Shown: piece by piece, positions 28,005 to 38,167 of the stretch
Layout of the letters: each line of letters begins with the position of its first letter
How positions within the stretch are numbered: position 1 is the stretch's first letter
Source of the DNA: Kribbella jejuensis
Lineage (GTDB): Bacteria; Actinomycetota; Actinomycetes; Propionibacteriales; Kribbellaceae
Length of the DNA stretch: 64,000 nucleotides
Assembly: GCF_006715085.1 (NCBI RefSeq)
Contig: NZ_VFMM01000002.1
Location: forward strand, 1 to 64,000
Direction of reading: 5' to 3'
Notes under the pieces: model-generated
Told to the model about the DNA's origin: nothing
What the model saw: only the letters and a program-made list of their open reading frames with translations
Databases searched by the model: none
Position numbers and translations under genes: made by a program

Positions 28005-28910
28005 CTAGGCGGGGGCGTATTGGACGTCTAGGGCGGCGGTGGTGAAGCCCAGGGATTTGTAGAGGGAGTGGGCTGGGGTGTTGGTGCCGTCTACGTAGAG
28101 GACTATTTCGTTGAGGTTGCGGGTTTCTTGGAGGTGGTGGAGGCCTTGGAGGGTTAGGGACTTGCCTAGGCCTTGGCCTTGGAAGGATGGGGAGACGCCT
28201 ACTACATAGACCTCGCCGACGCCTTCCTCCACCTTGGTCCAGTGGAAGCCGGCTAGCTCGTCGGTTGGCGAGACGGCCAGGAAAAAGCCTTCGGGGTCGA
28301 ACCATGGTTGTTGTAGGCGTTCGGCCAGGTCCGCGGCAGTCCAGCTGCCCTGTTCGGGGTGGTCGGCGAAGGCGGCTGCGTTGACCGCGAGCCAGGCCTC
28401 GTTGTCCTGCCCGGGGACGAACGTGCGTACGGAGATCCCCTCAGGCCACACCGGCTCAGGAAGCGGAGCCCTGGTACGGCGGAGGAAGTACAGCTCACGT
28501 GTCACCTCCAGCCCGAGCCGCTGGGCCAGTTCGTCTGCGCCAGGCAGTCGCCCATGCGCCCAGACGCGGGTGCGCGATCCGCCGTGGTCCAGCAGCATCC
28601 GGAGGAGCGCCGTACCGTACCCCTGGCGCCGGTACGACGGGGAGACGACCAGCTCGGCCGAGCCGTCGGGGGAGAGGGCTGCGTACCCGACCAGGTTGCG
28701 GGCGCTCTGCAGGCCGCTGACCTCGATCGTGCCCGGATCACCTTCGTAGGCGAGGACGTGGACATCGCCGGGATGCTCACCGTCCAGGTGCAGCAGGGTG
28801 CGTTCGGACAGCGGGTGGACGCCGTCGCTCTGTGCGGCGGCACGGGCGAGTTCCGTGACGGCGGCCGCGGTGGCCGGGGGCAACGGTGCGGGAACGGCTT
28901 CGAGAGTCAC
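28005..28910 (-). CDS. mshD: Mycothiol acetyltransferase (mycothiol synthase) MshD
   Basis: 301 residues, two tandem GNAT domains. The N-terminal one contains '[20 protein letters not shown]', the C-terminal one '[22 protein letters not shown]', both acetyl-CoA loops (Q/R-G-x-G). '[14 protein letters not shown]' is a MshD marker. It acetylates Cys-GlcN-Ins, the last step in making mycothiol, the actinobacterial thiol buffer. The frame begins at ATG 28943, but GTG 28910 is preferred because the first 11 codons are AT-rich unlike the gene. Divergent from the 5'-nucleotidase gene. Confidence 0.93.
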   Translation of the reverse strand: MTLEAVPAPLPPATAAAVTELARAAAQSDGVHPLSERTLLHLDGEHPGDVHVLAYEGDPGTIEVSGLQSARNLVGYAALSPDGSAELVVSPSYRRQGYGTALLRMLLDHGGSRTRVWAHGRLPGADELAQRLGLEVTRELYFLRRTRAPLPEPVWPEGISVRTFVPGQDNEAWLAVNAAAFADHPEQGSWTAADLAERLQQPWFDPEGFFLAVSPTDELAGFHWTKVEEGVGEVYVVGVSPSFQGQGLGKSLTLQGLHHLQETRNLNEIVLYVDGTNTPAHSLYKSLGFTTAALDVQYAPA

Positions 28911-29021
28911 CGGAACACAGTAAAAGAGTTCTGCTGAGTTCATTCTCAGGTTCTGGAAAGAAGGTTTGCTGCTCAGGTAACTTCAGCGGACTCGACAACC
29001 AAGACCCACGGAGAAAATGAC

Positions 29022-30836
<1,815 letters not shown>

Positions 30837-30845
30837 CGACCGAAG

Positions 30846-30880
30846 AAGGCCGGTGCGCGTCAGGCGCACCGGCCTTTTTT
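30846..30880 (+). terminator. Intrinsic terminator of the 5'-nucleotidase gene
   Basis: AAGGCCGGTGCG and CGCACCGGCCTT form a 12-bp perfect stem with a 7-nt loop followed by TTTTTT. A textbook Rho-independent terminator starting 10 nt after the stop codon. Confidence 0.95.
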
Positions 30881-30938
30881 CGTGTCACCCGGGGGATCCT
30901 GGTACCTTGCGTACTCAGGTGTTTACGGAAGGTGAGCG

Positions 30939-31250
30939 ATGGCGCACGTTGCTCCGACCTCGCACCGGCGGCCCTCCCGGGCCTCCCACCGCGGGCATCG
31001 CAGCAGTGGTGACGGGTCGATCCAGACGAGTAGCTGGCTCGGGTTGACGTTCGCGTTCGCCGTCGGGTGGGTGCTGACCTGGCAGTCGCACGTCGGCGTG
31101 CACGCGGCGGGCGTGACGTTGCTGGTGATGCTTGTGCCGGTCACGATCGGGACCTTCGTGACGGCGTTCAAGCAGGGTTTCGGCTCCTGGAAGGCAGCGC
31201 TGTGCGCGGCCGCCGGGCTCACCTTCACCCTGGTGAAGTTCTTCTTCTGA
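30939..31250 (+). CDS. Small membrane protein, unknown
   Basis: 103 residues with a basic N-terminus (HRRPSRASHRGHR) and three hydrophobic helices (about 33-48, 55-72 and 80-103) ending 'LTFTLVKFFF'. GGAAGG sits upstream of the ATG. The family appears in actinobacteria near glnR, as far as I remember, without a named function. It converges on the glnR gene with a 3-nt gap. Confidence 0.78.
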   Translation: MAHVAPTSHRRPSRASHRGHRSSGDGSIQTSSWLGLTFAFAVGWVLTWQSHVGVHAAGVTLLVMLVPVTIGTFVTAFKQGFGSWKAALCAAAGLTFTLVKFFF

Positions 31251-31253
31251 AAC

Positions 31254-31967
31254 CTAGCCCTTCACGTCCGCTGTCTCGCGGGCAGTAGGCGCGGGCGGTA
31301 CGACGAACCGGTATCCGACGTTGCGGACGGTACCGATCAACGCCTCGTGCTCCGGGCCGAGCTTCGCGCGCAGCCGCCGTACGTGCACGTCGACCGTCCG
31401 GGTACCGCCGAAGTAGTCGTAGCCCCAGACCTCCTGGAGGAGCTGCTCGCGCGTGAACACCCGCCCCGGGTGCTGTGCGAGGAACTTGAACAGCTCGAAC
31501 TCCTTGTACGTCAGGTCGAGCGCCCGCCCGTTCAGCTTCGCTGTGTACGACGCCTCGTCGATGACCACGTCGCCGCTGCGGATCAGTGTCGACTCGGGCT
31601 CGTCGTTGCGGGTCGCGGCCAGGCGGCCGATGACGAGTCGCAGCCGGGCCTCGATCTCGGCCGGGCCGGCGGTGTCGAGCAGTACGTCGTCCGCGCCCCA
31701 GTCGGCGTTGACGGCGGTCAGGCCGCCCTCGGTGACGACCAGGATCAGCGGTACGTCGATACCGGTGGTGCGGATCAGCCGGGACGCGCTCCGGACCGCG
31801 ACCAGGTCGCGGCGGGCGTCCAGCAGCACCGCGTCGGCGTCCGGGGCGTCCACCAGCGCGGCGACCTCGGCCGGCAGGATCCGGATCTGGTGGGGGAGCA
31901 GGGCGAGCGACGGCAGCACCTCGGTGGAGGCCTGCAGCGCGTTCGTCAGCAGAAGCAACGTGCTCAC
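31254..31967 (-). CDS. glnR: GlnR-type orphan response regulator (nitrogen control)
   Basis: 237 residues. An OmpR-type receiver opening '[19 protein letters not shown]' and a winged-helix domain. '[20 protein letters not shown]' and '[14 protein letters not shown]' are nearly invariant in actinobacterial GlnR. The receiver keeps Asp50 ('VLLDARRDL') but lacks the usual acidic pocket, consistent with GlnR acting unphosphorylated. It controls glnA, amtB, nitrate and urea genes under nitrogen limitation and competes with PhoP in some species. No kinase is adjacent. Its 5' leader contains a hairpin. No ammonium or glutamine gene is in the window. Confidence 0.96.
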   Translation of the reverse strand: MSTLLLLTNALQASTEVLPSLALLPHQIRILPAEVAALVDAPDADAVLLDARRDLVAVRSASRLIRTTGIDVPLILVVTEGGLTAVNADWGADDVLLDTAGPAEIEARLRLVIGRLAATRNDEPESTLIRSGDVVIDEASYTAKLNGRALDLTYKEFELFKFLAQHPGRVFTREQLLQEVWGYDYFGGTRTVDVHVRRLRAKLGPEHEALIGTVRNVGYRFVVPPAPTARETADVKG

Positions 31968-31994
31968 GCTGTCTCCTTGTGCTGAACGTGCACG

Positions 31995-32028
31995 TCAGGC
32001 CCCGACGGCGTCATTGCCTGGGGCCTGA
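31995..32028 (-). promoter_or_regulatory. Hairpin in the glnR/MoaD divergent region
   Basis: TCAGGCCCC and GGGGCCTGA form a 9-bp perfect stem with a 16-nt loop, 28 nt upstream of the glnR ATG on its strand. It may be a regulatory leader stem or a binding site. Symmetry is seen; function is unknown. Confidence 0.4.
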
Positions 32029-32099
32029 GACACACTGGTTCCTAGCAGCAAGCTGACATAATACCGGAAGACCCACCCGACCAGTGAGGCGCCGATCAG

Positions 32100-32339
32100 A
32101 TGCCGGAAGTGACCATCAGGTACTTCGCTGCCGCGCGAACGGCCGCGGGGACCTCGACGGCGACCGCGGACGCGGGCTCGATCTGCGAGCTGGTCAGCAC
32201 CGTGTCGACCGACCGGCCGGAGCTGGCCCGGGTGCTGTCGATCTGCACGTTCCTGCTCGACGGTGAGCGCGCCGACCCGAGTACGCCGCTCCGCCCAGGT
32301 GCCTTGGTCGATGCCCTGCCCCCGTTCGCCGGGGGCTGA
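32100..32339 (+). CDS. MoaD/ThiS-family sulfur carrier protein
   Basis: 79 residues, beta-grasp fold opening 'EVTIRYFAAARTAAG' and closing with the required C-terminal Gly-Gly in 'LPPFAGG'. In MoaD the terminal Gly is thiocarboxylated and donates sulfur to the molybdenum cofactor or another acceptor. No MoaE, MoeB or other cofactor gene is adjacent, so the acceptor could be another pathway. Divergent from glnR. A molybdenum-enzyme-like protein is 10 kb away. Confidence 0.9.
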   Translation: MPEVTIRYFAAARTAAGTSTATADAGSICELVSTVSTDRPELARVLSICTFLLDGERADPSTPLRPGALVDALPPFAGG

Positions 32340-32369
32340 GAGAGCTTCCCGGGCGGTACATTCGTCGCC

Positions 32370-33740
32370 GTGGCGATGGAGTCGGGGACGCTACTCACTA
32401 CGGTGGGCCGTGCGGGGGTGCTGTTCGGTAAGGCCTGGCCGCGTCTACTAGCGGTCTTCCTGGTGGCGCAGTTGGCGCACAGGGGCCTGCAGTGGGTCGC
32501 GGTGCAAGCAGGGGCGAAGGCAGAGGCAGCCGGTATCGCCGTACTGGCGCTGCTCGTCGTCGTGTCGCTGGCGATGTACGTGACGATGTTCTTGGTGCTC
32601 CGGAGCGAGCTGCCGTTCCACCGGCGGGCTGTGGCCGAGGGCATGCTCGCGCCGGACGGCATGGAGCCTGGCCGCGAGCACAAGCCGCTTGACGCGATCG
32701 CCGCGGCGTTGCTGCCGTTCCTGGCGTTCTACGCGGCCTACAAGTTCCTGCAGAACGAGGCGCTCAACTACGAGTACCAACTGGCCGTCAAGAAGGTCAA
32801 CGACGTCGCGGCCACCGTTCTGACCGGCGGTACGGTGCCGCAGCAGTCGGAGGGCCTGCAGTCGCTGTCCACCTGGTTGTTCATCGGCCTGGGCGCCACG
32901 GCGTACCTGCTCCGCTTCGTGTTCAAGAAGTGGAAGAAGGAGAAGGAAGGCCCGGTACGCAAGCTGTTCGTCACGTACCTCGAGGCGCTCTGGATCTTCG
33001 TGGTCGTGTACCAGGCCACGTCCGTGATCCCGCCGCCGATGACCTGGTTGAAGCAGCGCGTCGCCTGGCAGTGGCTGCACGACGGGTACACGTGGGTGCT
33101 CGACCACGTGCTCGGTGTGAACCAGGTACGCGAGGTGTGGGACTCGGTCACCGGGTTCATTGCCGCGGGCATCGGTGACCTGTGGAGCGCGGCCGTCCTC
33201 CCGCTGATGTGGATCACGATGACCGCGGTCATCTACGGACGCGTCGTACAGAAGCTCGAGAAGCCGCGCTGGCGGTTCGACCGGCTGACGCACCGCTGGC
33301 AGCAGACCCCGCGGATCGTCCGGGTCGCCGGGAACTCGGTGGTCGCGGACTGGAAGGACCGCTGGACTCCGGTGGTGGAGGCGTTCCGGCTGGTCGTCCG
33401 CTCGGGGCTGCGGCCGATGCTCGGGTACTTCCTGGCCTGGGCGGTCGTCACGTTCGCGGCCAGTGGCGTGTGGATCGCGCTCAAGCTGTGGGTGCTCGGA
33501 CCGCACACCCTGCAGTTCTGGGAGGTCATCGACGAGCCGCTGAGCCTGCTCACCGACGGCCTGAAGATCATGCTGCAGGTCAGTCTGCTCGCGGCGGCGT
33601 ACGACCGGATGATCGGCGGCCTGGCCGGCTACCTGAGCCAGCGCACCCGTGCGGTCCACCAGCAGCCGGTCGGCGACCACGGTGTCACCGACCTGAGCGC
33701 GGCTACCTCGGGAATGCCAAGTACTGAGGAAGTTTCGTAG
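32370..33740 (+). CDS. Large polytopic membrane protein, unknown
   Basis: 456 residues from GTG 32370 (ATG at 32376 also in frame). About seven hydrophobic helices, for example 'IAVLALLVVVSLAMYVTMFLVL', 'AIAAALLPFLAFYAAYKFL', 'AVLPLMWITMTAVIYG' and 'PMLGYFLAWAVVTFAAS'. Between the second and third halves is a long basic stretch 'KKWKKEKEGPVRKLFVTYL'. No family recognised. It lies 30 nt after the MoaD gene and its 3' end overlaps the next convergent gene by 38 bp. Probably the first gene of a module with the three anchored proteins on the other strand, but that is a guess. Confidence 0.75.
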   Translation: MAMESGTLLTTVGRAGVLFGKAWPRLLAVFLVAQLAHRGLQWVAVQAGAKAEAAGIAVLALLVVVSLAMYVTMFLVLRSELPFHRRAVAEGMLAPDGMEPGREHKPLDAIAAALLPFLAFYAAYKFLQNEALNYEYQLAVKKVNDVAATVLTGGTVPQQSEGLQSLSTWLFIGLGATAYLLRFVFKKWKKEKEGPVRKLFVTYLEALWIFVVVYQATSVIPPPMTWLKQRVAWQWLHDGYTWVLDHVLGVNQVREVWDSVTGFIAAGIGDLWSAAVLPLMWITMTAVIYGRVVQKLEKPRWRFDRLTHRWQQTPRIVRVAGNSVVADWKDRWTPVVEAFRLVVRSGLRPMLGYFLAWAVVTFAASGVWIALKLWVLGPHTLQFWEVIDEPLSLLTDGLKIMLQVSLLAAAYDRMIGGLAGYLSQRTRAVHQQPVGDHGVTDLSAATSGMPSTEEVS

Positions 33741-34314
33741 CCCAGGTGATCATCGGCTGGACGCTGCCGGCCACTGACGTGGGTACGACGAAGATCGCGA
33801 CCGTCTCGAACGGCTTCCCTGCCACCGGCTTGAGGTAGTACTGCGCGGCTGCACCACGCCAGCTCTCGGGCTTGTCGTCAGAACCGCCAGTGCAGCCGGT
33901 CGGACGGTCCTGGTAGTCGTCGGCGACCACGGTCTCGTCCCAGATGCGCCCGTCCGGGGCGCGGAGATGCATTGTGCAACCAGCGAGGCCGTCGAGCGCA
34001 GACAGCTTGTCCACCTGCAGCCGGAAGTACACGCGGACCCGGGTGGTGTTGGGCGGAAGCTTGTCATCGAGGCTGTTCCCGGCGTCGACCGGCTGCGGGT
34101 CCTGATCGACGCTCGCGCCGTACCAGGTGGCGCCGTTGTACGCCGTACCGCCTGCTGACACCACGACGGGTTTGCGGGGCTCCGCGTCGTACCAGGACTT
34201 GTAGTCGCTGTGCGTGGTCCACCAGCCGGTGAACGGGATCGCCACGGCGAGGGTCGCGAGCGCGACCGTGTTCTTCCGGAACCAGCCGCGGCGGGCGCGG
34301 CGCGCACCGGTCAT
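33703..34314 (-). CDS. Anchored extracytoplasmic protein, last of a three-gene operon
   Basis: 203 residues. Arg-rich start 'ARRARRGWFRKN', one membrane helix 'TVALATLAVAIPFTGWW', then an ectodomain 'VVVSAGGTAYNGATWYGASVDQD' and two Cys about 50 residues apart ('AGCTMHLR' and 'TGCTGGSDD'). Its ATG overlaps the previous stop (ATGA). The 3' end overlaps the convergent membrane-protein gene by 38 bp. Together with the next two genes it forms a tightly coupled unit. Function unknown. Confidence 0.78.
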   Translation of the reverse strand: MTGARRARRGWFRKNTVALATLAVAIPFTGWWTTHSDYKSWYDAEPRKPVVVSAGGTAYNGATWYGASVDQDPQPVDAGNSLDDKLPPNTTRVRVYFRLQVDKLSALDGLAGCTMHLRAPDGRIWDETVVADDYQDRPTGCTGGSDDKPESWRGAAAQYYLKPVAGKPFETVAIFVVPTSVAGSVQPMITWATKLPQYLAFPR

Positions 34315-34877
34315 GTGTCGCTCGCAGTGGAGAGCGTGACGACGTCCTCGAGTTTGGGCGCGTCCTTGCCGAGTGGGACCGTGACCTGCGGTTCTAGGTC
34401 GTTCAGGATCGACTTCTCCATCACCAGGAACGTTGCCCCAGGCACCTTGTCGGCCGGCATCTCGACCACGAACGAGCCGCGCACCGGGATGTCCGGCGAG
34501 AACTGCGACCCGGTCAGGTCGACCTGGTCGAGGCCGCTGCGGTTCGAACCGAGGTACGTGACGCCGTCCGCGGACCGGATCTTCACGCCCAGGATGTGGA
34601 TCGGCTCCCGGGTCGCCGTCACGGTCGCGTCGACGACCACGAAGTCGGTCAGGCTGTCCCGGTCCGGTGTCGAGTTCGGGATCCGGAGCTTCTTGCCGAC
34701 CCGGACGTCGTTCACTGTGAGGTCGAATCGTGGCGTCTTGACCGCGCGTCCGACGATGCCCTTCACCGGGGTCGGGTCCTGGATGTCCTTCTGCGTCGGC
34801 GTCCATCGATACAGCGCGACGATCGTGACGAGAACGGCAAGGGTTAGGCCGATGTTGGCGAGCTTGCGGCCGGTCAT
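34311..34877 (-). CDS. Anchored DUF4352-like extracytoplasmic protein, second of operon
   Basis: 188 residues starting 'TGRKLANIGLTLAVLVTIVALYRW' (single anchor), then an Ig-like ectodomain 'FDLTVNDVRVGKKLRIP' and 'LTDFVVVDATVTATREP', the 'x-F-V-V-V-D-A-x-V-x-A' strand pattern of DUF4352/telomeric-repeat-like extracellular domains. The start is the ATG overlapping the upstream stop (ATGA); sequence further upstream in frame is inside the neighbour. The related strand 'FEVTIQRAVIVPDLKPL' in the first gene suggests the two are paralogous. Confidence 0.78.
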   Translation of the reverse strand: MTGRKLANIGLTLAVLVTIVALYRWTPTQKDIQDPTPVKGIVGRAVKTPRFDLTVNDVRVGKKLRIPNSTPDRDSLTDFVVVDATVTATREPIHILGVKIRSADGVTYLGSNRSGLDQVDLTGSQFSPDIPVRGSFVVEMPADKVPGATFLVMEKSILNDLEPQVTVPLGKDAPKLEDVVTLSTASDT

Positions 34878-35509
34878 TTGCGGTTGTCCTTCACCTTGAC
34901 CGTGGAGTCCGCGACGATCTTGTCCGGGAGCCACTTCTCGTGGTGGTCCAGGATCGACTCGTCCTCGTGCTCGTAGCCCTGCACGGTCAGGTCGACCTCG
35001 GTCGGCAGCTTGGTGCCCTTAGGCAGCTGCCAGACGTACGCGACGTCCTCGGCCGCGTCCGGGGTGAGGACCGGGTTCATCGTCGCGTCGCGGAGGTTGG
35101 TCGAACCCATCGGCTCGGCGGTGTCCTTGACGCCGGGCACGCCGATCAGCCGGATCAGGTCCGGCGGCGGCGTCGTACCGGTGTCGTCGGTCACCTTAAG
35201 CTTGGTCACGATCGCGATCAGCACGCCGCCCGGGTCCGGGGTGAACAGCGGCTTGAGGTCCGGCACGATCACCGCGCGCTGGATGGTCACCTCGAACTGG
35301 CCGGCGTCGATCGCCGTACCGGGGTCCACCTGCGGGATCTCGTCGCCGGCCTTCTTCAAGCCGCCGAAGATTGCGGAGATCGCCAGCAGGACGACGCCCG
35401 CGCTGATCGTCCAGGTGCGGACCGAGCGGCCGCGCACCTTGAGGTCCTTGAACTCCGGAAGTTCCTCCGGTTCTTGTTCCTGCGTTCCCCCGGTCCCCGT
35501 TTGCTGCAC
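34874..35509 (-). CDS. Anchored DUF4352-like extracytoplasmic protein, first of operon
   Basis: 211 residues from GTG 35509; TTG 35530 is an alternative. A cytoplasmic Glu/Gln-rich start ('GTQEQEPEELPEFKDL'), one membrane helix 'TWTISAGVVLLAISAIFGGL', then a beta-rich ectodomain with 'FEVTIQRAVIVPDLKPLF' and 'GGVLIAIVTKLKVTDDTG'. Each of the three proteins in this operon has the same plan, a cytoplasmic segment, one helix and one outer domain, so they may assemble as one complex. No known partner. Confidence 0.75.
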   Translation of the reverse strand: MQQTGTGGTQEQEPEELPEFKDLKVRGRSVRTWTISAGVVLLAISAIFGGLKKAGDEIPQVDPGTAIDAGQFEVTIQRAVIVPDLKPLFTPDPGGVLIAIVTKLKVTDDTGTTPPPDLIRLIGVPGVKDTAEPMGSTNLRDATMNPVLTPDAAEDVAYVWQLPKGTKLPTEVDLTVQGYEHEDESILDHHEKWLPDKIVADSTVKVKDNRK

Positions 35510-35540
35510 GCCGGAAAGCCTAACCAGCAAGAGGGCCGTG

Positions 35541-35954
35541 TCAGTCGCTCGGCCGGCCGCGGAGCCGCTTGGTCTCGCCGCGGCGCTTCTTGTCGTCCAG
35601 GCGGCGCCGTACCGACGCTTTGCTCGGCTTGGTCGGCCGGCGCTTCCGGGGCGGTGGAGCGATCGCCTCGCGCAGCAGCACCGCCAGTCGCTCGCGTGCG
35701 GCCTCGCGGTTGCGCCACTGCGACTTGTACTCCGAGGCCGCGATCGTCAGTACGCCGTCCACCAGCCGCGACTGCAGCCGCTCCAGCGCACGCGTCTTCA
35801 GTACGTCGCTCAACGCCGTCGTACCGGCCACGTCGAAGCTCAACTCGACGCGGCTGTCCGTGGTATTCACCGACTGCCCTCCCGGCCCACTGGACCGGGA
35901 GAACCGCCACATAAGCTCCCCCTCCGGAACCACAACCCCCGCCCGCACAGTCAC
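35541..35954 (-). CDS. arfB: Alternative ribosome-rescue hydrolase ArfB
   Basis: 137 residues. GGQ motif 'SSGPGGQSVNTTDSRVELSF' at residues 21-40 (GGQ 25-27), the peptidyl-tRNA hydrolase signature shared with release factors, and a basic C-terminal tail 'RRRLDDKKRRGETKRLRGR' that enters the empty mRNA channel of stalled ribosomes. GTG 35954 is preferred (GGAG 6 nt upstream); GTG 35948 and 35966 are possible. It releases nascent chains from ribosomes lacking a stop codon. It is followed on the same strand by the anchored-ectodomain operon after 31 bp. Confidence 0.94.
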   Translation of the reverse strand: MTVRAGVVVPEGELMWRFSRSSGPGGQSVNTTDSRVELSFDVAGTTALSDVLKTRALERLQSRLVDGVLTIAASEYKSQWRNREAARERLAVLLREAIAPPPRKRRPTKPSKASVRRRLDDKKRRGETKRLRGRPSD

Positions 35955-36048
35955 TCCACTCTCCACGCGTCCATTAGACCCGCAGGTGGTTCTCAGTACG
36001 TGAAACGGGCGGTTGAATCGTGGAGGGAGGGTCGTACCGTGGGTAGCT

Positions 36049-36480
36049 GTGAGTCTTGGACTGTGGGTGCTGGTCGGTGCGGTGGTCGCCGGTGTGGTGC
36101 TCAGTGTGCTCAAGGCCTGGGTTGACGGGCGCTTTCGTGGGAAGAGCGAGGACGACGTGGAGCGGGTGACGGCCGCGGAGGTCGGTGGTGAGCTCGGGGA
36201 GCGGGCGACGCTGCTGCAGTTCTCGTCGGCGTTCTGTGCGCCCTGCCGGGCGACCCGGCGGACGCTGGCCGAAGTCGAGGGTATGGTCGACGGCGTACGG
36301 CACGTCGAGCTGGACGCCGAGTCGCACCTCGAGCTGGTCCGGCGGTTGGACATCCTGCGGACGCCGACCACGCTGATCCTGGACGCCACCGGAGCCGTGG
36401 TGAAGCGCGCCAGCGGAGCACCCCGGAAGCCGGACGTGATCGCCGCGCTCGCCACCGCGATCGAGCGCCAGCCGAGCTGA
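36049..36480 (+). CDS. Membrane-anchored thioredoxin-like protein
   Basis: 143 residues. N-terminal helix 'LWVLVGAVVAGVVLSVL', then a thioredoxin fold with active site 'FCAPCRATRRTL' (Cys63, Cys66), the TlpA/CcmG-like CxPC type, and cis-Pro 'ILRTPTTLILD'. The frame is open from a TTG at 36013, but GTG 36049 gives a sensible signal anchor; the Shine-Dalgarno (GGAGGGAGG) is 18 nt away, so the start is uncertain. The domain probably lies outside the membrane and exchanges disulfides with periplasm-equivalent proteins. Divergent from arfB. Confidence 0.85.
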   Translation: MSLGLWVLVGAVVAGVVLSVLKAWVDGRFRGKSEDDVERVTAAEVGGELGERATLLQFSSAFCAPCRATRRTLAEVEGMVDGVRHVELDAESHLELVRRLDILRTPTTLILDATGAVVKRASGAPRKPDVIAALATAIERQPS

Positions 36481-36492
36481 CCCCGTCCGGTA

Positions 36493-36511
36493 CGCGCCAT
36501 CGGATGGCGCG
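36493..36511. other. Palindrome between thioredoxin-like and RDD genes
   Basis: CGCGCCATC-C/G-GATGGCGCG is a perfect 9-bp inverted repeat with a 1-nt centre, 12 nt after the thioredoxin stop and 30 nt before the RDD start. Could terminate the first gene or bind a regulator of the second; not decidable. Confidence 0.4.
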
Positions 36512-36540
36512 CGCCCCTCGGCGTAGGCGAGACTCTGCGG

Positions 36541-37425
36541 GTGAGCTCTCAAGCAGCAGGTTGGTACGACGACCCCGAGGACCCCGCCCAGCAGCGTTAC
36601 TGGGACGGCACCGCCTGGACCGACCACCGTCGCCCGCAGCCGAGCCCACAGAGCCCGCCGCCGTTCCGGCCCGCCCAGCACGGCCAGGTGTACGGCAGCC
36701 AGCCGCCGGTGCAGCCGCAGCCGGAACCACGCTACGGCCAGCGACTGCCGCAGTACCAGCAGTACCCCCAGCAACCCCAGTACGGCCAGTACGCGGGCCA
36801 GCAACCGCAGTACGGCCAGTACGGCCCGCAGCATCCGCAGCAGGGCTACGGCTATGCCGGTCACGGGGCGAAGGTTGCTCCCGATGGACAGCCCCTGTCC
36901 GGCTGGTGGCGGCGGGTGTTCGCCAAGATCCTCGACAGCATCATCGCCAGCGTCATCGGCCTGCCGCTGACCGGCTACTTCTACTACCAGTACGGCCATG
37001 CGTTGAGCGGCTACTTCCACGAAGTGATGCGCGCCGCGGAGTCCGGCAGGCCCGCGTCCCCGATGGCTTTCCCGCCTGAGCTCTTGAAGTGGATGGTTCC
37101 GATCACGCTGATCGGCTTCGTGGTCTCGTTCCTCTACGAGTACCTGTTCCTCACCAAGAAGGGTGCGACGCCGGGCAAGATGGCGCTCGGGATCGCCGTC
37201 CGGCACATCCCGGTGCCAGGCCGGTTCGTCTCGACGCCTCCGCCGGGCAGCGCCGTCGCCAAGCGGTACGGGTTCCAGCTCGGGCTCAGTGCGCTCGGAC
37301 TGGTCCCGATCGTCGGTACGCTCGCCGGTTTCGCCGCGCTGCTCGACTACCTGTGGCCGTTGTGGGACAGCAGGCACCAGGCGTTGCACGACAAGGTGGC
37401 GGACACGTACGTCGTCCGCGTGTGA
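36541..37425 (+). CDS. RDD-family membrane protein with DUF2510 head and Gln-rich linker
   Basis: 294 residues. N-terminal DUF2510 motif 'GWYDDPEDPAQQRYWDGTAW', then a low-complexity Gln/Tyr/Pro/Gly linker ('QPQYGQY' units, about 30-108), then the RDD domain with helices 'ILDSIIASVIGLPLTGYFYY' and 'ITLIGFVVSFLYEYLF', 'GATPGKMALGIAVRHI' and the family ending 'WPLWDSRHQALHDKVADTYV'. Its C-terminus is closely related to the RDD protein at 11466, so these are paralogues; both have a disordered Tyr/Gln tail but different heads. Confidence 0.9.
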   Translation: MSSQAAGWYDDPEDPAQQRYWDGTAWTDHRRPQPSPQSPPPFRPAQHGQVYGSQPPVQPQPEPRYGQRLPQYQQYPQQPQYGQYAGQQPQYGQYGPQHPQQGYGYAGHGAKVAPDGQPLSGWWRRVFAKILDSIIASVIGLPLTGYFYYQYGHALSGYFHEVMRAAESGRPASPMAFPPELLKWMVPITLIGFVVSFLYEYLFLTKKGATPGKMALGIAVRHIPVPGRFVSTPPPGSAVAKRYGFQLGLSALGLVPIVGTLAGFAALLDYLWPLWDSRHQALHDKVADTYVVRV

Positions 37426-37500
37426 TCCACCATGTGATCAGTTGTCTCAAGTAGTGGGACCAGAGTGGGTGTGCCCGGCCAGGTTCCGTAGTCTCGTTGC

Positions 37501-37581
37501 GTGGTTTACACGACATGGCTGACCAAGCGCAGGGCAGTGGACAACTGCCGGATGCGCTCGTCGCTGTGTCGACGCCGCTGA
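37501..37581 (+). CDS. Short Cys-containing leader peptide of the sulfur operon
   Basis: 26 codons from GTG 37501 to TGA 37579. It contains 'LTKRRAVD' and ends 'RSSLCRRR', the L-T-x-R-x-x-V-D ... L-C-R pattern of the putative leader peptides annotated upstream of sulfur genes in actinomycetes. A 9-bp hairpin follows 21 nt after its stop and the DUF4395-rhodanese-DUF1416 operon 114 nt after it. Translation here probably senses cysteine or Cys-tRNA and controls the operon by attenuation (inference). Confidence 0.65.
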   Translation: MVYTTWLTKRRAVDNCRMRSSLCRRR

Positions 37582-37602
37582 CCAGGCGGCGTCCCGAGCG
37601 CT

Positions 37603-37631
37603 GCGGAACCGGTCGCTGAGCACGGTTCCGC
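37603..37631 (+). promoter_or_regulatory. Attenuator-like hairpin in the sulfur operon leader
   Basis: GCGGAACCG and CGGTTCCGC form a perfect 9-bp stem with an 11-nt loop, between the leader peptide and the first structural gene. No T-run follows, so it may act by translation or Rho. Structure seen; attenuation role inferred. Confidence 0.5.
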
Positions 37632-37695
37632 GTACGTCGTCTCCCGCACACTCGGGCGGGTTCCGGCTCGACAACCTCCTTCACCGGGAGTCGTC

Positions 37696-38154
37696 ATGTC
37701 CGAACAACACGTGACCCCGAACTCGACCCGGCAGGTCGATCCACGGGGTCTGCGGTTCGCGGCCGCCATCACCACGGTGGTCCTGGCGTTGACGCTGGTC
37801 CTGAACAACCCCTGGCCGCTCGCGGTGCAGGCCGTGGTCTTCGCGATCTCTGTCGCGTTCGGCGTCCAGGCCTCGCCGTACGGCTGGCTGTTCAAGCGGT
37901 TGGTCCGGCCCCGGCTCGGCAAGCCGACGGAGCTGGAGGACGCGGCCCCGCCGCGGTTCGCCCAGCTGGTCGGCCTGGTCTTCGCGATCGCCGGTCTGGC
38001 CGGTTACCTGACCGGTGCGACCGTGCTGGGAGTTGTCGCCACGGGATTCGCCCTGGTGGCCGCGTTCGTGAACGCCGCCGTCGGGCTCTGCCTCGGCTGC
38101 GAGGCCTATCTACTGATCCACCGCATTCGTACGCCATCCACCGCTACCAACTGA
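37696..38154 (+). CDS. DUF4395 membrane protein of sulfur operon
   Basis: 152 residues. DUF4395 motifs 'VDPRGLRFAAAITTVVL', 'ASPYGWLFKRLVRPRLGKP' and 'NAAVGLCLGCEAYLL' with conserved Cys pair near the end; four hydrophobic helices. It is usually encoded just before a thiosulfate sulfurtransferase in actinobacteria, as here (13 nt gap). The Cys pair in the membrane suggests a redox or sulfur-transfer role in the membrane; not demonstrated. Confidence 0.9.
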   Translation: MSEQHVTPNSTRQVDPRGLRFAAAITTVVLALTLVLNNPWPLAVQAVVFAISVAFGVQASPYGWLFKRLVRPRLGKPTELEDAAPPRFAQLVGLVFAIAGLAGYLTGATVLGVVATGFALVAAFVNAAVGLCLGCEAYLLIHRIRTPSTATN

Positions 38155-38167
38155 GAGGCAGCACCAC

